Source of the DNA: Tillus elongatus
Lineage: Eukaryota; Arthropoda; Insecta; Coleoptera; Cleridae
NCBI GenBank assembly: GCA_964006375.1
Contig: OZ023270.1
Coordinates: 78,364,891-78,428,890 of the forward strand
Length of the DNA: 64,000 nt
Reading direction: 5' to 3'
The position numbers and the translations under genes were made by a program. Of the stretch, positions 24,541-37,464 are shown piece by piece. Every line of letters starts with the position of its first letter. The stretch's first letter is position 1. Below the pieces are notes generated by a model. It did no database searches. It was given only the letters and a program-made list of their open reading frames with translations, and was not told the origin of the DNA.

Positions 24541-25794
24541 TCTTACTCTAAATTCAAATTAGGCAACGCGTTTCTATGTGTTTTTCCATCAAATTCTCTA
24601 ACGTGTTGAGATTTTATATCTTTAGCTACTCTGCTAACAAGCCGACCAGTTTGTTTTAATTTTTCAAAGGTATTGTAAATGAGTGTGTGTATTCTTATTA
24701 GAAATTTAATATATTTGTATAGGTATGCATTAAGACGTCTTAAATTTTGTGTTCTTATAGTTAAACTTAGCTGTTTTGTTTTCATGTGTTGATCTATAAA
24801 GTAGAAAAACAGCATTTGATTATTGATTCTTTTAAGCAAAGTCCTTTGCTCAAAAATAACTCCTAAATACTGGAATTACCGTAGCTATATAAAGACAGCG
24901 TGGCCATAGATGATTTGGTTGCCAAGTTTTGTCATTTTTTTCACAGATGTAATCAATACATGTGTGAAAAAAATGGACAGGGGTCACAAGTAATCATGAT
25001 GAAGAATTGACTCATGTATTCCATTATCAGAGTGTCTTTTTTAATTAAAAAATGTAAATTAATTAAAATCTCGTCCTCGATTCCCGTAAAATTTCAAATC
25101 AAGCTTACATTCACGAGTGTTACATCTAGTTCTTGCAGTTTTTAAGTTTTAACAACGGTTTTATAGTTTTGACCATGTAACCACAAGTTTTTTAATTGTC
25201 GTGTTGTGCTCTGTGTGTTTGTTATGTATGATATACTCTAGAACCTATTAGATCTCTCTCTCTCTCTCTCTCGCTCTCTCTCTCTCTATGTTTCTGACAA
25301 GGGTGTTTTTCTTACATTGTTCAGCTTTCGGCCCCTGAAGGTGCACCAAGAAAGGTGCGAAATATAAAGCATGTTTTAGCAAAGAACTTCTATTATTCAG
25401 TGCCCAAAAACATTTTGATGCCGATAGCCTTTATATCCCCATCGATGTGCTTTAGCACAGCATGTCAGACATTGGTTACTCTATCAATTGCAAGGATGGT
25501 ACTATCTTAGACAAGTGTAATAACTTGAAACGCAGGGAAGTTTTGGTGATGATCAGGATAGCACAGACTGACAATTGTGTAACAAAAAAAAGTGATTTGA
25601 ATAACCCAAATAGTATTTTCTCCCATTTTGTCAGAGTTGATGATGATATCAGGACCCTGAAATTTTGCAGAAATAGTGAGATTACTGACATGTTAATATC
25701 TTCTTCTTTTACGCATTAAATATACCGGGTCACAATTTTCAAAATCTGTAACTTACATCTGAGATAGTGCGTAACTTAAAACCAAAAAACTTCT
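24541..25794. other. Unassigned intronic DNA with a (TC)n tract and a hammerhead-like motif
   Basis: A (TC)n tract lies at about 25253-25287. At 25335-25362 the order CTGAAGG, T, GCACC, AAGAAA, GGTGC, GAAA resembles the relics at 14552 and 28003. A 98-codon minus frame at 24543-24839 and an 85-codon plus frame at 25462-25719 are unrecognised. Confidence 0.45.
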
Positions 25795-27267
25795 GGACGC
25801 AGCAAGTGCGTTATGGTAGTGAATTTTCATAAAAATGTTTTTAATAGCAAACATGTTTTTTTAAGAAAGCAGGCATCAATCTATATAGTAGAAACAATGT
25901 GCTATGTTTCATCAAAATAACTTTATTGTTTGAAAATGTACAAAAAATTCCAAAAGTAAACTTAAATTGTTCCAGAAAAAACTGGTTTCTTGCTCAACCT
26001 TATAGGTTAATAGCAAATTGAGCTATTCAAATTTGAAGCATTTATTGAAAATTCGCTACCATAACGCACTTTCTGCGTCCCGAATTTCTTTTCTTACAAA
26101 AATGTATTATATTTCGATGGAAATGAAAAAAATAATAATAATTGAATCACCAACGACTTCTGGGCCACACTGTAATTGTGAAAATATTTTATAAAATGTA
26201 GCTCAAGACACCCTATAATTAATGTATACCATTTTTTCGTAACTTGCATAATAACGGATATATTGAGGTTTTAAGATTTTTTACGAAAATTTGACAAAAA
26301 AGATATACCATTAAATGATAAACTCTATAGCCAACATTACTGCCAAAGCATCAGAGAAAGGGTCTATTTCAAATGAATTTTCTGGGAATATTTTAGTAAA
26401 ATGAAGGATAATGACGATTGAAGCTAAGAGTTCAGGCTTAGTAAAACATTCTTCTTGAGACATTTTCTTTCCATAGCTCATCTTAATTTCAGGATCATTG
26501 CCTAAATATCACCAATTTTGACATTTTAAATCGCGACTTTGACATTTTGAGGAAAACCCTAATTTATTTCCTTTAAATACCTGTAACTTTTTTGTCCTTC
26601 AACCTACAGCGCTGAATTGGTAGGTAGCTTACCTATGATGATATGAACCCGCGTACCAAATTTGGTTGCCCTTACTTTGTTAATTCCGGAGATATAAATT
26701 TTTTTCGAATGAAAACTCAAAATCTTCCCGGAAAACCTAGTCCGATTTTCCTCACTAACGAACTTATCCAAGCCACTTAGAAAAGGAAGGTATTTGCCAA
26801 ATTTTATCAAAATCGGCCCATTATTTTTTGAGTTAGGTAGCTTACCTATGATGGTATGAACCCGCGTACCAAATTTGGTTGCCCTTACTTTGTTAATTCC
26901 GGAGATATAAATTTTTTTCGAATGAAAACTCAAAATCTTCCCGGAAAACCTAGTCCGATTTTCCTCACTAACGAACTTATCCAAGCCACTTAGAAAAGGA
27001 AGGTATTTGCCAAATTTTATCAAAATCGGCCCATTATTTTTTGAGTTAGGTAGCTTACCTATGATGGTATGAACCCGCGTACCAAATTTGGTTGCCCTTA
27101 CTTTATTAATTCCGGAGATATAAATTTTTTTCGAATGAAAACTCAAAATCTTCCCTGAAAACCTAGTCCGATTTTCCTCACTAACGAACTTATCCAAGCC
27201 ACTTAGAAAAGGAAGGTATGTGCCAAATTTTATCAAAATCGGCCTATTATTTTTTGATTTATCGGTG

Positions 27268-27345
<78 letters not shown>

Positions 27346-27478
27346 CATATAAAAATTGAAACTGACCCCGGATATGGGTTCTAGGGGTCCTAGTTCGCCC
27401 TCATTTGCAAAAAATTTTTCAAAATTCAAAAGGGGGCATCTCCCCATTAGTGAATTTTTTCTACGAAAATTCACTAAA
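25795..27478 (+). repeat. (TA)n composite repeat, long copy
   Basis: The 5' part (25795-26085) is bounded by ~35-bp inverted repeats: GGACGCAGCAAGTGCGTTAT at its start and the inverse ending CTGCGTCC near 26081, like a small MITE. The body continues through blocks shared (inverted) with 53030-53940, a 213-bp tandem repeat, a (TA)n array (27269-27344), CTGACCCCGGATATGGGTTC and a 3' hairpin of TTAGTGAATTTTT and GAAAATTCACTAA. No coding capacity. Whether the MITE-like head and the body are one element or a fixed composite is unresolved. Confidence 0.7.
26621..27260 (+). repeat. 213-bp tandem repeat, three copies
   Basis: Units start at 26621, 26834 and 27047 with TAGGTAGCTTACCTATGATG and are nearly identical. 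The unit corresponds to one internal block of the composite repeat, so it is a local tandem amplification within this copy. The period is divisible by three, which keeps a false 210-codon minus frame open. Confidence 0.95.
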
Positions 27479-28002
27479 AGGGAGAAAAACGTAAAATTAA
27501 ATGTGAATATGTCAGGTGTGTCAAGTCGATCTGTGCTGCTGCTTTTGATTTTCCTAAATTGTCCCTTTGTCTATTGCGACTATGAATGTCAATTTTTGAA
27601 TGACTTGCGCCTCCTTGTCGTTTCTTTACGAATTAAATCTAGTGCTAGCATATTTTCGATTTGTTTAGCTGGTTATGTAGACTGACCGCATGCCAGTGCA
27701 GGTGCCAAATGGATGTTCGTTTGCAATGTAGCGAACGATAGAGTCAGCAATCACTCTTCCTCATGCGATGGTCCACGTAAATGGTGATATAAGAATTTTC
27801 ACAATAGCCTCACATTGTCGTGATGAGTTTGGTTCTATTGCTTTTTAAGATGTTATTTTTAATTAATTCCTGACTTCAGTCTTAAACTGTTATACGGCTT
27901 TTATAAGTCTTTTATAGAGTATCCATTTGTAACAATTTTAACGCTCTAAACTTTTTTTATAGTTATAAGTGTGCTGATAATTTTGTTTTTATTATCGTAG
28001 CC

Positions 28003-28066
28003 CTGATGAAGCGGTCAAGAAACTGCGAAAGCTATGCTGGTTGAAACAATAAAGAGTATTTCTAAG
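28003..28066 (+). repeat. Hammerhead-like motif at a retroelement 3' end
   Basis: CTGATGA, A, GCGGT, CAAGA, ACTGC, GAAA at 28003-28030, then a polyadenylation-like CAATAAAGAG. The same order occurs at 14552, 15627, 25335 and, inverted, 52518-52544. This arrangement is common near the 3' ends of Penelope-like and related retroelements; assignment is inference. Confidence 0.5.
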
Positions 28067-28105
28067 TAAACAATTTCGTGAATCTCTGAAGTCTCAATTA
28101 CTCAT

Positions 28106-28106
28106 C

Positions 28107-28185
<79 letters not shown>

Positions 28186-28305
28186 AAACTGACCTCAGAT
28201 ATGTCTTCAGGGTATCCTAGTTCGCGCTCATTACAGATTTTTTTCAACATTTAAAAATCGTGGTCTCACTAGTGCACTATTTCTAACAAAAAGTCACTAA
28301 AAATG
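28106..28305 (+). repeat. (TA)n composite repeat, 3' half
   Basis: (TA)n from about 28108 to 28182, then GAAACTGACCTCAGATATG, TAGTTCGCGCTCATTACAG and a degenerate hairpin (ACTAGTGCACTATTTC ... AAAGTCACTAA). The 5' half is absent; the array abuts the retroelement tail at 28003-28090. Confidence 0.75.
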
Positions 28306-29205
28306 GCAACTAGAATTTAATAAATATGCAGTATATCTGATGGGGGTCGACATATTATGGTGTCCTCTCTTAAAAATTTTGATGTAGGAATATACCAAGA
28401 GGCATTTCCCTGTAGTAGACACAACTTTTGCTGAGATTGTGGATAGAATATTCAACAGTTACCAAGATCAATTTCTTCTATGTTAAATTTATCAGAAATT
28501 CCATTACTTTTGTTCTCAACACCATCAGATAAAAGAACCTTTAAGCATTTTTAAGCGCAGCAAGTGTTAAATCTGCTACAAAGCAAATGTATAATCCTGA
28601 AATTGATGTTAAGCTTTTTAACGAGTTGCGGTACTTTGATTTCCATCTCGGCACTACCATTATTTATATTTATATTAAAACTCGGCTCGGTGTGAGGTAT
28701 AAAATATTAAATAATTCTTTCTTATAAATAATTATCGAGTCGTCGTTGTCGCTTCGGTCCCTCATTTAGCGCAAAACATGCATAATTTTCACATTTCAAT
28801 TCACAATCATGTATCCTGTCCGTCGTTTCACCTGTGCCGACTTTATATTTATGTCTTCTTCTCTCTCGCCCTTTATGAACTGGCGACACTCCTACTTTTT
28901 TTTTATCTCTCGTAGATATAAGGAATTTGATTTTTTATACTTTTGTCTTATTGTTATTGAATTTTGTCCAGCTGGTTATCTCGCTTGTGAGTCGGAAAAG
29001 GTGCGAGTCACATATGCTATTATATTCAGTTATTATTTTAAATGTAAGAAATGAATTGTATATTATATTAGTTAGTTGTAAAGTACATGTCCAGCATACA
29101 ATATCCAAGATATAACATAAAAGAATAAAAAATGATTGTAAACATTTCATATAGGCGATGAAACCAATCTATCCAAACGGTGTAAGTAACCGATTTTTTT
29201 ATATA
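28306..29205. other. Unassigned intronic DNA
   Basis: No gene recognised. GCAGCAAGTGTTAAATCTG near 28558 may be a trace of the composite repeat terminus. Confidence 0.45.
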
Positions 29206-29210
29206 TTTTA

Positions 29211-30735
29211 ACAACATACCACGAGCGCTTACAGCTTAAATAAATCGTACCGTTGGTGTCGACAAGGAGAAAAGAGGCAACTTGTTAATTCTGGACTTGA
29301 AGGTTTGGAGGTTCGGAGGAGAAGGGAAAATATATGCCGGCGAGGAATTCCACAACTTGGAAGTCCTCGGGACAAAAGGGCGGGCATAACAAGATGTTCT
29401 ATTTCTGGTGACCTGGACAGTAAAAGGGTGCATTCGCTCTGTTCCCCTGGTAGATCTGTTGGGGGTAGCAGGTGAGGGAACTATGGAAGAAAGCTCCTAT
29501 GAGCAGTGCCCGTGCAGATATCTATAAAAGAGAGAGAGAGAGGTCACCAACGGCACGTCGATGGGCAAGGGATGGCAGCGTTTGGGTGAGGATAGGGTCA
29601 CTGATGAGACGTATATCTCCTGAATGGAGTCCAGGATAGCGAGTGTAGAAGCGGAAGCAGCACCCCAGATGTGGGAGCAGTATTCGAGGTTTGGCCTTAT
29701 TTGTGAAGTATATAAGGTATAGAAATTAGCTGGTGAAAAGTATTTGCCAGCCCGGAAGAGGAAACCCAATTTCTTAGCAGCCGCTTCTGCAATTGATATG
29801 ACATGTTGGTGCCAATTGAGATTTCGATCCACAGAAATGCCAACAAGTGAAAAGGACTCATTACTTTGAATAACTTGGTTGTTCATTGTGATGGGTCCAG
29901 GGCTGGTGTATCTCTTATGAGACAGAAAGCAAGACTGAGATTTGCTGGGGTTGAATTGTACAAGATTTCTACTTCCACAGTCTAATACTTTTTGGAGATC
30001 CACGAAGAGAGAACCCTCCATGAGTCTGCGATCCTCATCTAATTAGGCTAAAGAGACAGGCTTAGAATATTGTATATTTGAGTGAAGGGTGCTGTCGTCC
30101 GCGTAACTGAACTGGGTTGGATGTGCTAGAGAGGAGGTCATTAATATGGAGAAAAAACAAAGTAGGGGCTAAAGCAGAACCTTGGGGAATTCCTGCATTA
30201 ATTGGATACAGTTTAGAGGAACGGCCATCCACGACAACAGAATGCTCCGGTTGGAAAGAAAATTTGCTGTCCAGGTACAGAACTTTGGTGGTAAGCCATA
30301 GGCCGGAAGTTTATTAAGCAGCCCTGCGTGCCAGACCTGGTCGAATGCTTTGGATATGTCTAGAGCGACAATCTGGGATTCACCGTGTAGTTCCATAAAC
30401 TTGGTCCAAGAATGGGTGACAAGGGAAAGAAGGTTGGCAGGTGATCTGCCCTGATGGAATCCATACTGCCTGTCGTGTATTAGACTGTGTTTTTTTAAGA
30501 AATTTTAGTAATTCGGTGTTTATATACTTTTCCATCATTTTAGAGACGACTGAAAGGAGAGAAATAGGCATGTAGTTGCTAGGAAGCGCTTTGGATCCCT
30601 TCTGGGGGACAGGTTGTACTCGAACAGTTTTCCAGTTACTAGGGAATATGCCTAAGATTATTTGCTGAGGCTCTGCAAATCTGCTTATGTTTAATGCATC
30701 AAAAACACCGAATTTCATCGTATCCTGGAAAAGTG
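29211..30735 (-). mobile_element. LINE family J, 5'-truncated copy 3
   Basis: This copy keeps the most reverse-transcriptase sequence: PSNWKTVRVQPVPQKGSK and NYMPISLLSVVSKMMEKYIN at 30718-30380, ALDISKAFDQVWHAGLLNK (first catalytic Asp) at 30396-30169, then 30021-29497 with GISVDRNLNWHQHVISIAEA and the C-terminal block to 29236. Frame breaks separate the pieces and the endonuclease is missing. The 3' end lies near 29211. Confidence 0.88.
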
Positions 30736-31243
30736 ACCTTAGGCCATACGTTCAAATGGCTGACTGGCTACAGTGTTCCGATTAAAATGTAGGTATACTA
30801 CGTAACTTTATACCTATGCACATCTAGCTTTTGTTAAGGCCGGTATCTGTGCCGAAAATTTTATCAAGGCAATATGTTTGACATCTTTTAACAAAACTTA
30901 TTACCTAAATTGCATTGATGGTGAAACGTTTTATGTATAAAAGCATAATCGGTAGATAATTTACACGGCTTGCGTGAAGCTGTTTATATTATATTTTTAA
31001 CCCATAATAGCGGCAATTAACATAACAAACAAACACTCACATTTGCAATTATACAATTAAATACATAGCAGTAACGTAGTAATTGGAAGTCTGCGATAGA
31101 TTGTGCAAAACATTAAAATTATCTAAATGTGAACTGACTGCACTTTTAATGAAAAGTTTTTCTGTCGTATGTAAGATATTTGGAGGTTTAACATGATATG
31201 TCTAGTTCAACAAGTGAAGATTGAAACCTGTGATGAGCACTGA
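30736..31243. other. Unassigned AT-rich intronic DNA
   Basis: No gene or recognised element seen. Confidence 0.5.
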
Positions 31244-31436
31244 TAAGTACAATCTGGAGAACTCAATCAAAATACAGTTTGCGCACCTGACGATCGTATC
31301 GAACAAAGTTAGCGTCATCAGAGGGATGAATGAACAGTTTATTCATCCCCCTGATTACCCTAACTTTGTCAGTGAAACGATCGCCAGGCACGAAAACTGT
31401 ATTGTGATGAATTGTGTTCTCCAAATTATACTTATA
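31244..31436. repeat. Palindromic foldback (MITE-like), about 193 bp
   Basis: Two arms of roughly 90 bp are inverted copies: for example GATGAATGAACAGTTTATTC at the centre, CGATCGTATCGAACAAAGTT against its inverse at 31366-31382, and ATAAGTACAATCTGGAGAA against its inverse at the far end. Arms differ by small indels. Both strands therefore give similar short reading frames, which are not genes. Confidence 0.85.
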
Positions 31437-31671
31437 TGATAGCTCTAGGTTTAAAACGATAATAATCAATGAAATCTGTATACAACATCCAGTATTTGAT
31501 AGTAGGTACATCTGATCCAGATTTTGAATTCGCTAGAACATTCTGTGATAACTAGTACGATAATATTTGTAAAAGAAATTGTTTTCTTAGCGGGTGTTAT
31601 TCTAGAATGTGTTTATTTTATTTACATAAAAGTTTTTTTACTATCATTTTGAGCCAATTTTGAAAAACACC

Positions 31672-32790
<1,119 letters not shown>

Positions 32791-33388
32791 TTTTTTAAGA
32801 TGTGAAAAAAAACTTCGAAAGAAACCCTGGAAGTGATCTTTCTATTTTCAAAACTTCCAGAATTATGTTGATTTTAAATGTGATCAAGTTCCTTGGGATG
32901 TACTGTAGATGCACCAACTTATTCACATTGGTTCCTAACTCACTTTGAGATGTAGGTGTTGTTGGAGAAACATAATTGGTACGCCCCTGTCTCTTTACTT
33001 TCATTAGGTTGCACTATTCTTTAAGTTTCTACCTGGAATTATTTATCTCTGGATTTTACAATCTTTTTTTAATTTGCTGGTAATCCTTATCCTCTAGACG
33101 TCTGTATCGCATTAGGTTTACGCATGGACAATGCCATACAAAGAATACTTATAAACCGTTAGGTCGTTTATTGTAAATAGCTTTAGCTGTCTTTGACGTA
33201 TTCTTTAGATGCACCCAGTGGATTTTCTTCACTAGAAATAATGCGTCTACCTAGTTGGCCATTCTGTATTACTGACATTATGTTATGTCAACTACGTCAC
33301 CTAGCGTTACGCGAAAGCTCGATAAAAGCAAGCCTTTCGCGAGGTACAGGTCAGTTCTACGTTCGATCTTCTCTTATTAAATTCTTGG
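32791..33388. other. Unassigned intronic DNA
   Basis: No gene or recognised element seen. Confidence 0.45.
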
Positions 33389-33630
33389 GACTCCGAGTTC
33401 CCAATTTTCCACTTAAACACCGTTCGCGTGTTTAAGTGAGTTCTACGCCAGATCCCATCTTCTTTGCTCCTTGGAACCCTGAGTTCCAAATCTTCCACTT
33501 AAACATCGCTCGTGTGTTTAATCCAGTTCAATTCTACAGTGCCGTTCTACAACGAATCTCATCTTCATCGCTCTTTGGGACTTCTAAGATCCCGATCTTC
33601 TACCTAAACATCGCTAGTGTGTTAAGCCAC
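33389..33630. repeat. Degenerate tandem repeat, three units
   Basis: A block containing TTCCACTTAAACATCGCTCG and GTGTGTTTAA-like sequence recurs at 33389-33436, 33474-33521 and 33579-33626, with spacings of about 85 and 105 bp. It lies in a pyrimidine-rich stretch. It could be the 5' untranslated repeat of an unrecognised retroelement. Confidence 0.75.
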
Positions 33631-34924
33631 TTCAGTTCAAGCTCCAATATTCCTACAGAAATTCCGTTCGTACAGTATTACAGTGAAAGGTCAGTGTTTT
33701 CTTCGAAGTTAGAAAGTATACGCGCAGTTAAATGCAATAGCAAGTAGCTAATAAGATTGTGAAATCTCCTGAATAACCCATTAAATCAAGTGTATATAGT
33801 CACAATACAACATATATAAATATAAAAAAGTGTATTATAGAAATCTTCTGGAATCCAGTGCACCTAGAGTTATAAATACAGTCCACATCTTCAACATATT
33901 CTTCTTCCAACGCTAATTAGCAAAGCCGACTAGTTAGCGAGGGTGGGATCAATCCACCTGCAAAACATTGGGGAAAGAAAACAAGCTCTTTCTGCCCCAG
34001 GTATTTGCAGAAGTTATAGATTCAAAATTCATAAGAATTCTTAATATATTGCAACACATAATACCTAATTGTTGTATTTGTTCAACACGAGTTAATCTTA
34101 GTTGTTTCTCATCCTGGTTAATTGAAACCTTGCGTACCCATGCCTCCTGAAACATTCTAATTAAGACGCTGGCGAGCTGATTTAAAATACAAACAAATTC
34201 GTATAGACAGTGAATTTTAAAGTAGTTAGTACGTACGTAGGAGATCGGAACTGGTATAACGTTTATGCTGTGTTGTGAATCGATAGCGGCAACACACAAA
34301 TATCTCAGGCTTGTATCTTGGAATATTTAAATGTTGGTACTCCGTGTGAGAGCGTCGTGCAACAGACCCAACTCTTAGACCACACAAGTTCCTCCCAGAC
34401 CCTGGCACAAATCATCCTTCGAAGGAAACTAAACCTGTTCCACTATATTCATTGTGCATTCCTTATTATGAAAATATGCATAGGTTTTACATCAACTATA
34501 CGTTAGTATTTATCTTGTCGCCAAGTTATTATAATAACAAAAATACAGATAATACACGAACTAGCCTCCATGTTGAGTACTGTGTTGTTGGAGACTCATC
34601 AATGCTATGGCAGGCTCTAGCATTGGTACATTCATACCTGTCCTATAAAAATTATCATAGAAGTAGAAAATGTCACAAAATATATCAATCGTTACATAAG
34701 AGACAATTTGCTTGCATAGCAACATTTGTACATATAGAGGGCTGTCAAGATTTTGCGAATAATTTTATATAATCTGAGAATCTAAAATGTAAAAATAACT
34801 CGAGTTTTTATAATAAACTTATAATCGAAATCTCAACCATCTTAGAAATACAGAAGAATTTTCATACTTTTCTTTTTATAAATTAAATATGTCCTGGACA
34901 CTTTGTGCACCTTTTTTTTATTTA
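33631..34924. other. Unassigned intronic DNA
   Basis: Open frames such as the 116-codon minus frame at 33949-34299 show no similarity I recognise. No terminal repeats seen. Confidence 0.45.
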
Positions 34925-34929
34925 TTTTT

Positions 34930-35665
34930 ATTTCAACAACACATCACGAGGACTCACAGCTTAAATACTATCGTATCGTGGGTGTCGACAAGGAGGAAAG
35001 AGACAACTTATTAATTCTGGACTTGAAGGTTTGGCGGTTCGGAGGAGAAGGAAAAACATGTGCCGGCAAGGAATTCCCCAGCTTGGAAGTCCTCGGGACA
35101 AAAAATCTGGCATAACAAGGTGTTCTATGTCTGGTGACCTGGACAGTAAAATGGTGCATTCGTTCTGTTTCCCTGGTAGATCTGTTGGGGGCAGCAGGTG
35201 GAGGAACTATGGAAGAAAGCTCCTCTGAGCAGTGCCCGTGCAGATATATCTAAAAGAGAGAGAGAGGTCACCAACGACAAGTCGGTGGGTAAGTGATGGC
35301 AGCCTTTGGGTGGGGGTAGGGTCACCGATGAGACGTATAGCTCTCTTCTGAATGGAGTCCAGGATAGCGAGTGTAGAAGCTATAGCAGCACCCCAGATGT
35401 GGGAGCAGTATTCGAGGTTTGGCCTTATTTGTTAAGTATATATGGTATAGAGATTATCTGGTGAAAAGTATTTGCCCGGAAGAGGAAACCTAATTTCTTA
35501 GCAGCCGCTTCCGCAGTTGGTGTGACATGTTGGTGCCAATTGAGATTTCGATCCACAGAAATGCCAACAAGTGAAAAGGACTCATTACTTTGAATAACTT
35601 GGTTGTTCATTGTGATGGGTCTAGAACTGTAGTATCTCTTATGAGAAAGAATTGTACAAGATTTG
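34930..35665 (-). mobile_element. LINE family J, 5'-truncated copy 4
   Basis: C-terminal region only: VGISVDRNLNWHQHVTPTAE near 35600-35500, RYLHGHC-type block, and SKLGNSLPAHVFPSPPN near 35050. Small internal deletions (for example near 35640) and frame shifts. The 3' end is A-rich (TGAAATAAAAATAAAT in element orientation). Confidence 0.88.
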
Positions 35666-36127
35666 GTCTTAATAAGTTACATGTTCAATCATTATTTCTA
35701 TTTCTCTACTTCAAGGAGTCGCGTAACCACGAGGGTATGAGTTCTCCTTTTGGAACAAAAGAAAATACTTTTCTTTTTCATTTTTTCGTCATCTGCGGTC
35801 AATATGTAAGTGAAAAGTATTTTTGGAGTTTGTCCGTAAAATCAATCGTTTCATAGGATTTTTTTAAATTACAATTCAAACGATGAGAACTAATTTGATA
35901 GGATTGTCTACGTTTACATGTTTATAATATATAAGTAAAATTTTGTTTTCACAAATGTCAAATGAAACTTCAAAGCGACAGACTAAAATAACTTTATAAT
36001 CTTAGATTGTGACATGAAAATGTGAGTGTTTTCCCCTTATATTTCTCTTTGTTTCCAGGGGTTAAAATTTTCGTTAATTAATAACTTTTTATTTTTTTTA
36101 TTTTTTTTTAAATTACGTTACAGATTA
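35666..36127. other. Unassigned AT-rich intronic DNA
   Basis: No gene seen; T-rich run near 36085-36110. Confidence 0.45.
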
Positions 36128-36136
36128 TATATATAA

Positions 36137-36220
<84 letters not shown>
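36128..36220. repeat. (TA)n array with palindromic leader
   Basis: AGATTATATATATAATCT followed by (TA)n up to the edge of the large palindrome. Confidence 0.9.
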
Positions 36221-36223
<3 letters not shown>

Positions 36224-36315
36224 AGTTTATTTCAAGTGGATTCGAAAACTTTTACAATACAAAAGCCGTAAAAAATCTGCAAAAACTACTTAATGATTTT
36301 TTAAACGAAAATTAG

Positions 36316-36385
<70 letters not shown>

Positions 36386-36480
36386 CTAATTTTCGTCTAA
36401 AAAATCATTAAGTAGTTTTTGCAGATTTTTTACGGCTTTTGTATTGTAAAAGTTTTCGAATCCACTTGAAAAAAACTGTT
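36221..36480. repeat. 260-bp near-perfect palindrome with an (AT)30 centre
   Basis: The left arm 36221-36320 and right arm 36381-36480 are 100 bp each and differ at only two positions when one is inverted. The 60-bp spacer is pure AT dinucleotide and can itself pair. The arms contain GGATTCGAAAACTTTTACAA and its inverse. It could extrude as a cruciform or, in the bi pre-mRNA, fold into a long hairpin about 320 nt before the 36802 exon. Confidence 0.95.
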
Positions 36481-36484
36481 TTTT

Positions 36485-36725
36485 GTGATATAAAATTTGC
36501 ATAGAAAATTTTCGTGTACAAATTTTTTTTGTGATACCAGTTTAAAGTTTATTTCCGGAAAGCTTTTGTCCTTTTTCTAAGAATAATGTTCCTTTAATGA
36601 GATATGGTGCATGGTTTCTACTATCTACCAAATTTGATGTCTTTCATTAAAAAAATACATATTTGTGATAAAAACATTTTTATGAAAATTCTCTGCCATG
36701 GCGCACTTGCTGCGTCCAGACTTTT
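36485..36725 (-). repeat. Composite-repeat 5' part, inverted
   Basis: It ends with GAAAATTCTCTGCCATGGCG and CACTTGCTGCGTCCAGA, the inverted terminal block. Preceding sequence (GTTTCTACTATCTACCAAAT) matches the MITE-like head at 25795 and 53948. Confidence 0.7.
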
Positions 36726-36801
36726 TTTTATTAGTTTTATTTTTGTTTCTATCATTAAATAATGTATTTCTCTATATTAAACGTGTTTTCTTTTGTTGCA
36801 G

Positions 36802-36948
36802 ACGATACTAAACTCAATGCACAAATACCAGCCTAGGTTTCATCTTGTCAGGGCGAACGATATCCTGAAACTTCCCTACTCGACGTTTCGGACGTACGTC
36901 TTTAAGGAAACAGAGTTCATCGCAGTCACCGCTTACCAAAATGAAAAG
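36802..36948 (+). CDS. bi: T-box exon (bifid/optomotor-blind-like), central-distal T-box domain
   Basis: 49 codons, phase 0 at both ends. The acceptor is TTTTGTTGCAG at 36791-36801 and the donor GTATGT at 36949. The peptide begins [20 protein letters not shown] and ends [11 protein letters not shown], the conserved second half of a Tbx2-subfamily T-box domain that contacts DNA and the dimer partner. [13 protein letters not shown] and YVFKETEF match insect Omb as I know it and differ from Org-1 or H15. The protein is a nuclear transcription factor that patterns wings, optic lobes and other tissue. It is continued by the 48729 exon after an 11.8-kb intron. The exon itself carries no defect. Confidence 0.95.
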
Positions 36949-36989
36949 GTATGTCATCTAAAACCATTAGCATAACATATTATTAGACT

Positions 36990-37017
36990 TTTTATTAGCG
37001 AATTTTTATATGTTGAG

Positions 37018-37083
<66 letters not shown>

Positions 37084-37372
37084 CCGGTAACTTAAAAAGT
37101 AATCAGCTGATATTTATAAAACTCGGCAAGTACCTTTATTTTATCAATAGCTTGGATGAGTTCGTTAGCCAGCCCGATTGGACCAGTGTTTCTAAAAAAC
37201 TTGATTCTACCGAAAAAAAATATTTCAAAAATAATAACAAGATTATTTTGATGAAATTTGGGAGATACACTGGTAGATCTTACTACGTACCAAAATTCAA
37301 CTTTCTAGGTTTACAGAAAACTTTGTTAATCAAATGTGAAACATATTTGAAGCACTTGCTGCGTCCCGAAAT
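36990..37372 (-). repeat. (TA)n composite repeat, inverted copy
   Basis: TTATTAGCGAATTTTTATAT (degenerate 3' hairpin) leads into (TA)n (37022-37079). Then come AGCTTGGATGAGTTCGTTAG, TTTTGATGAAATTTGGGAGA, TACTACGTACCAAAATTCAA and a terminal GCACTTGCTGCGTCCCGA. It lies 40 bp after the T-box exon donor. Confidence 0.75.
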
Positions 37373-37464
37373 GTTTATTTTTTGGTAATTGCATTACTTT
37401 GTAGGAATAAAATTAGAAAAGCTACATCTTTAGATTTTGTTCACTTTTAAGGTTACTTAATTGT

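Noticed and set aside
24543..24839. 98-codon minus frame as a Penelope N-terminal part
   Set aside because: Only composition (Leu, Arg, Lys, Asn-rich) suggested this; no motif supports it.
26604..27236. 210-codon minus-strand frame
   Set aside because: It is the 213-bp tandem repeat read three times. The period is a multiple of three, so the frame stays open by arithmetic.
31221..31511. Two similar short frames on opposite strands
   Set aside because: The DNA is a palindrome, so each strand gives nearly the same peptide; no gene is implied.
34968..35159. Separate small gene at 34968-35159
   Set aside because: It is the C-terminal end of LINE family J, identical in pattern to five other places.
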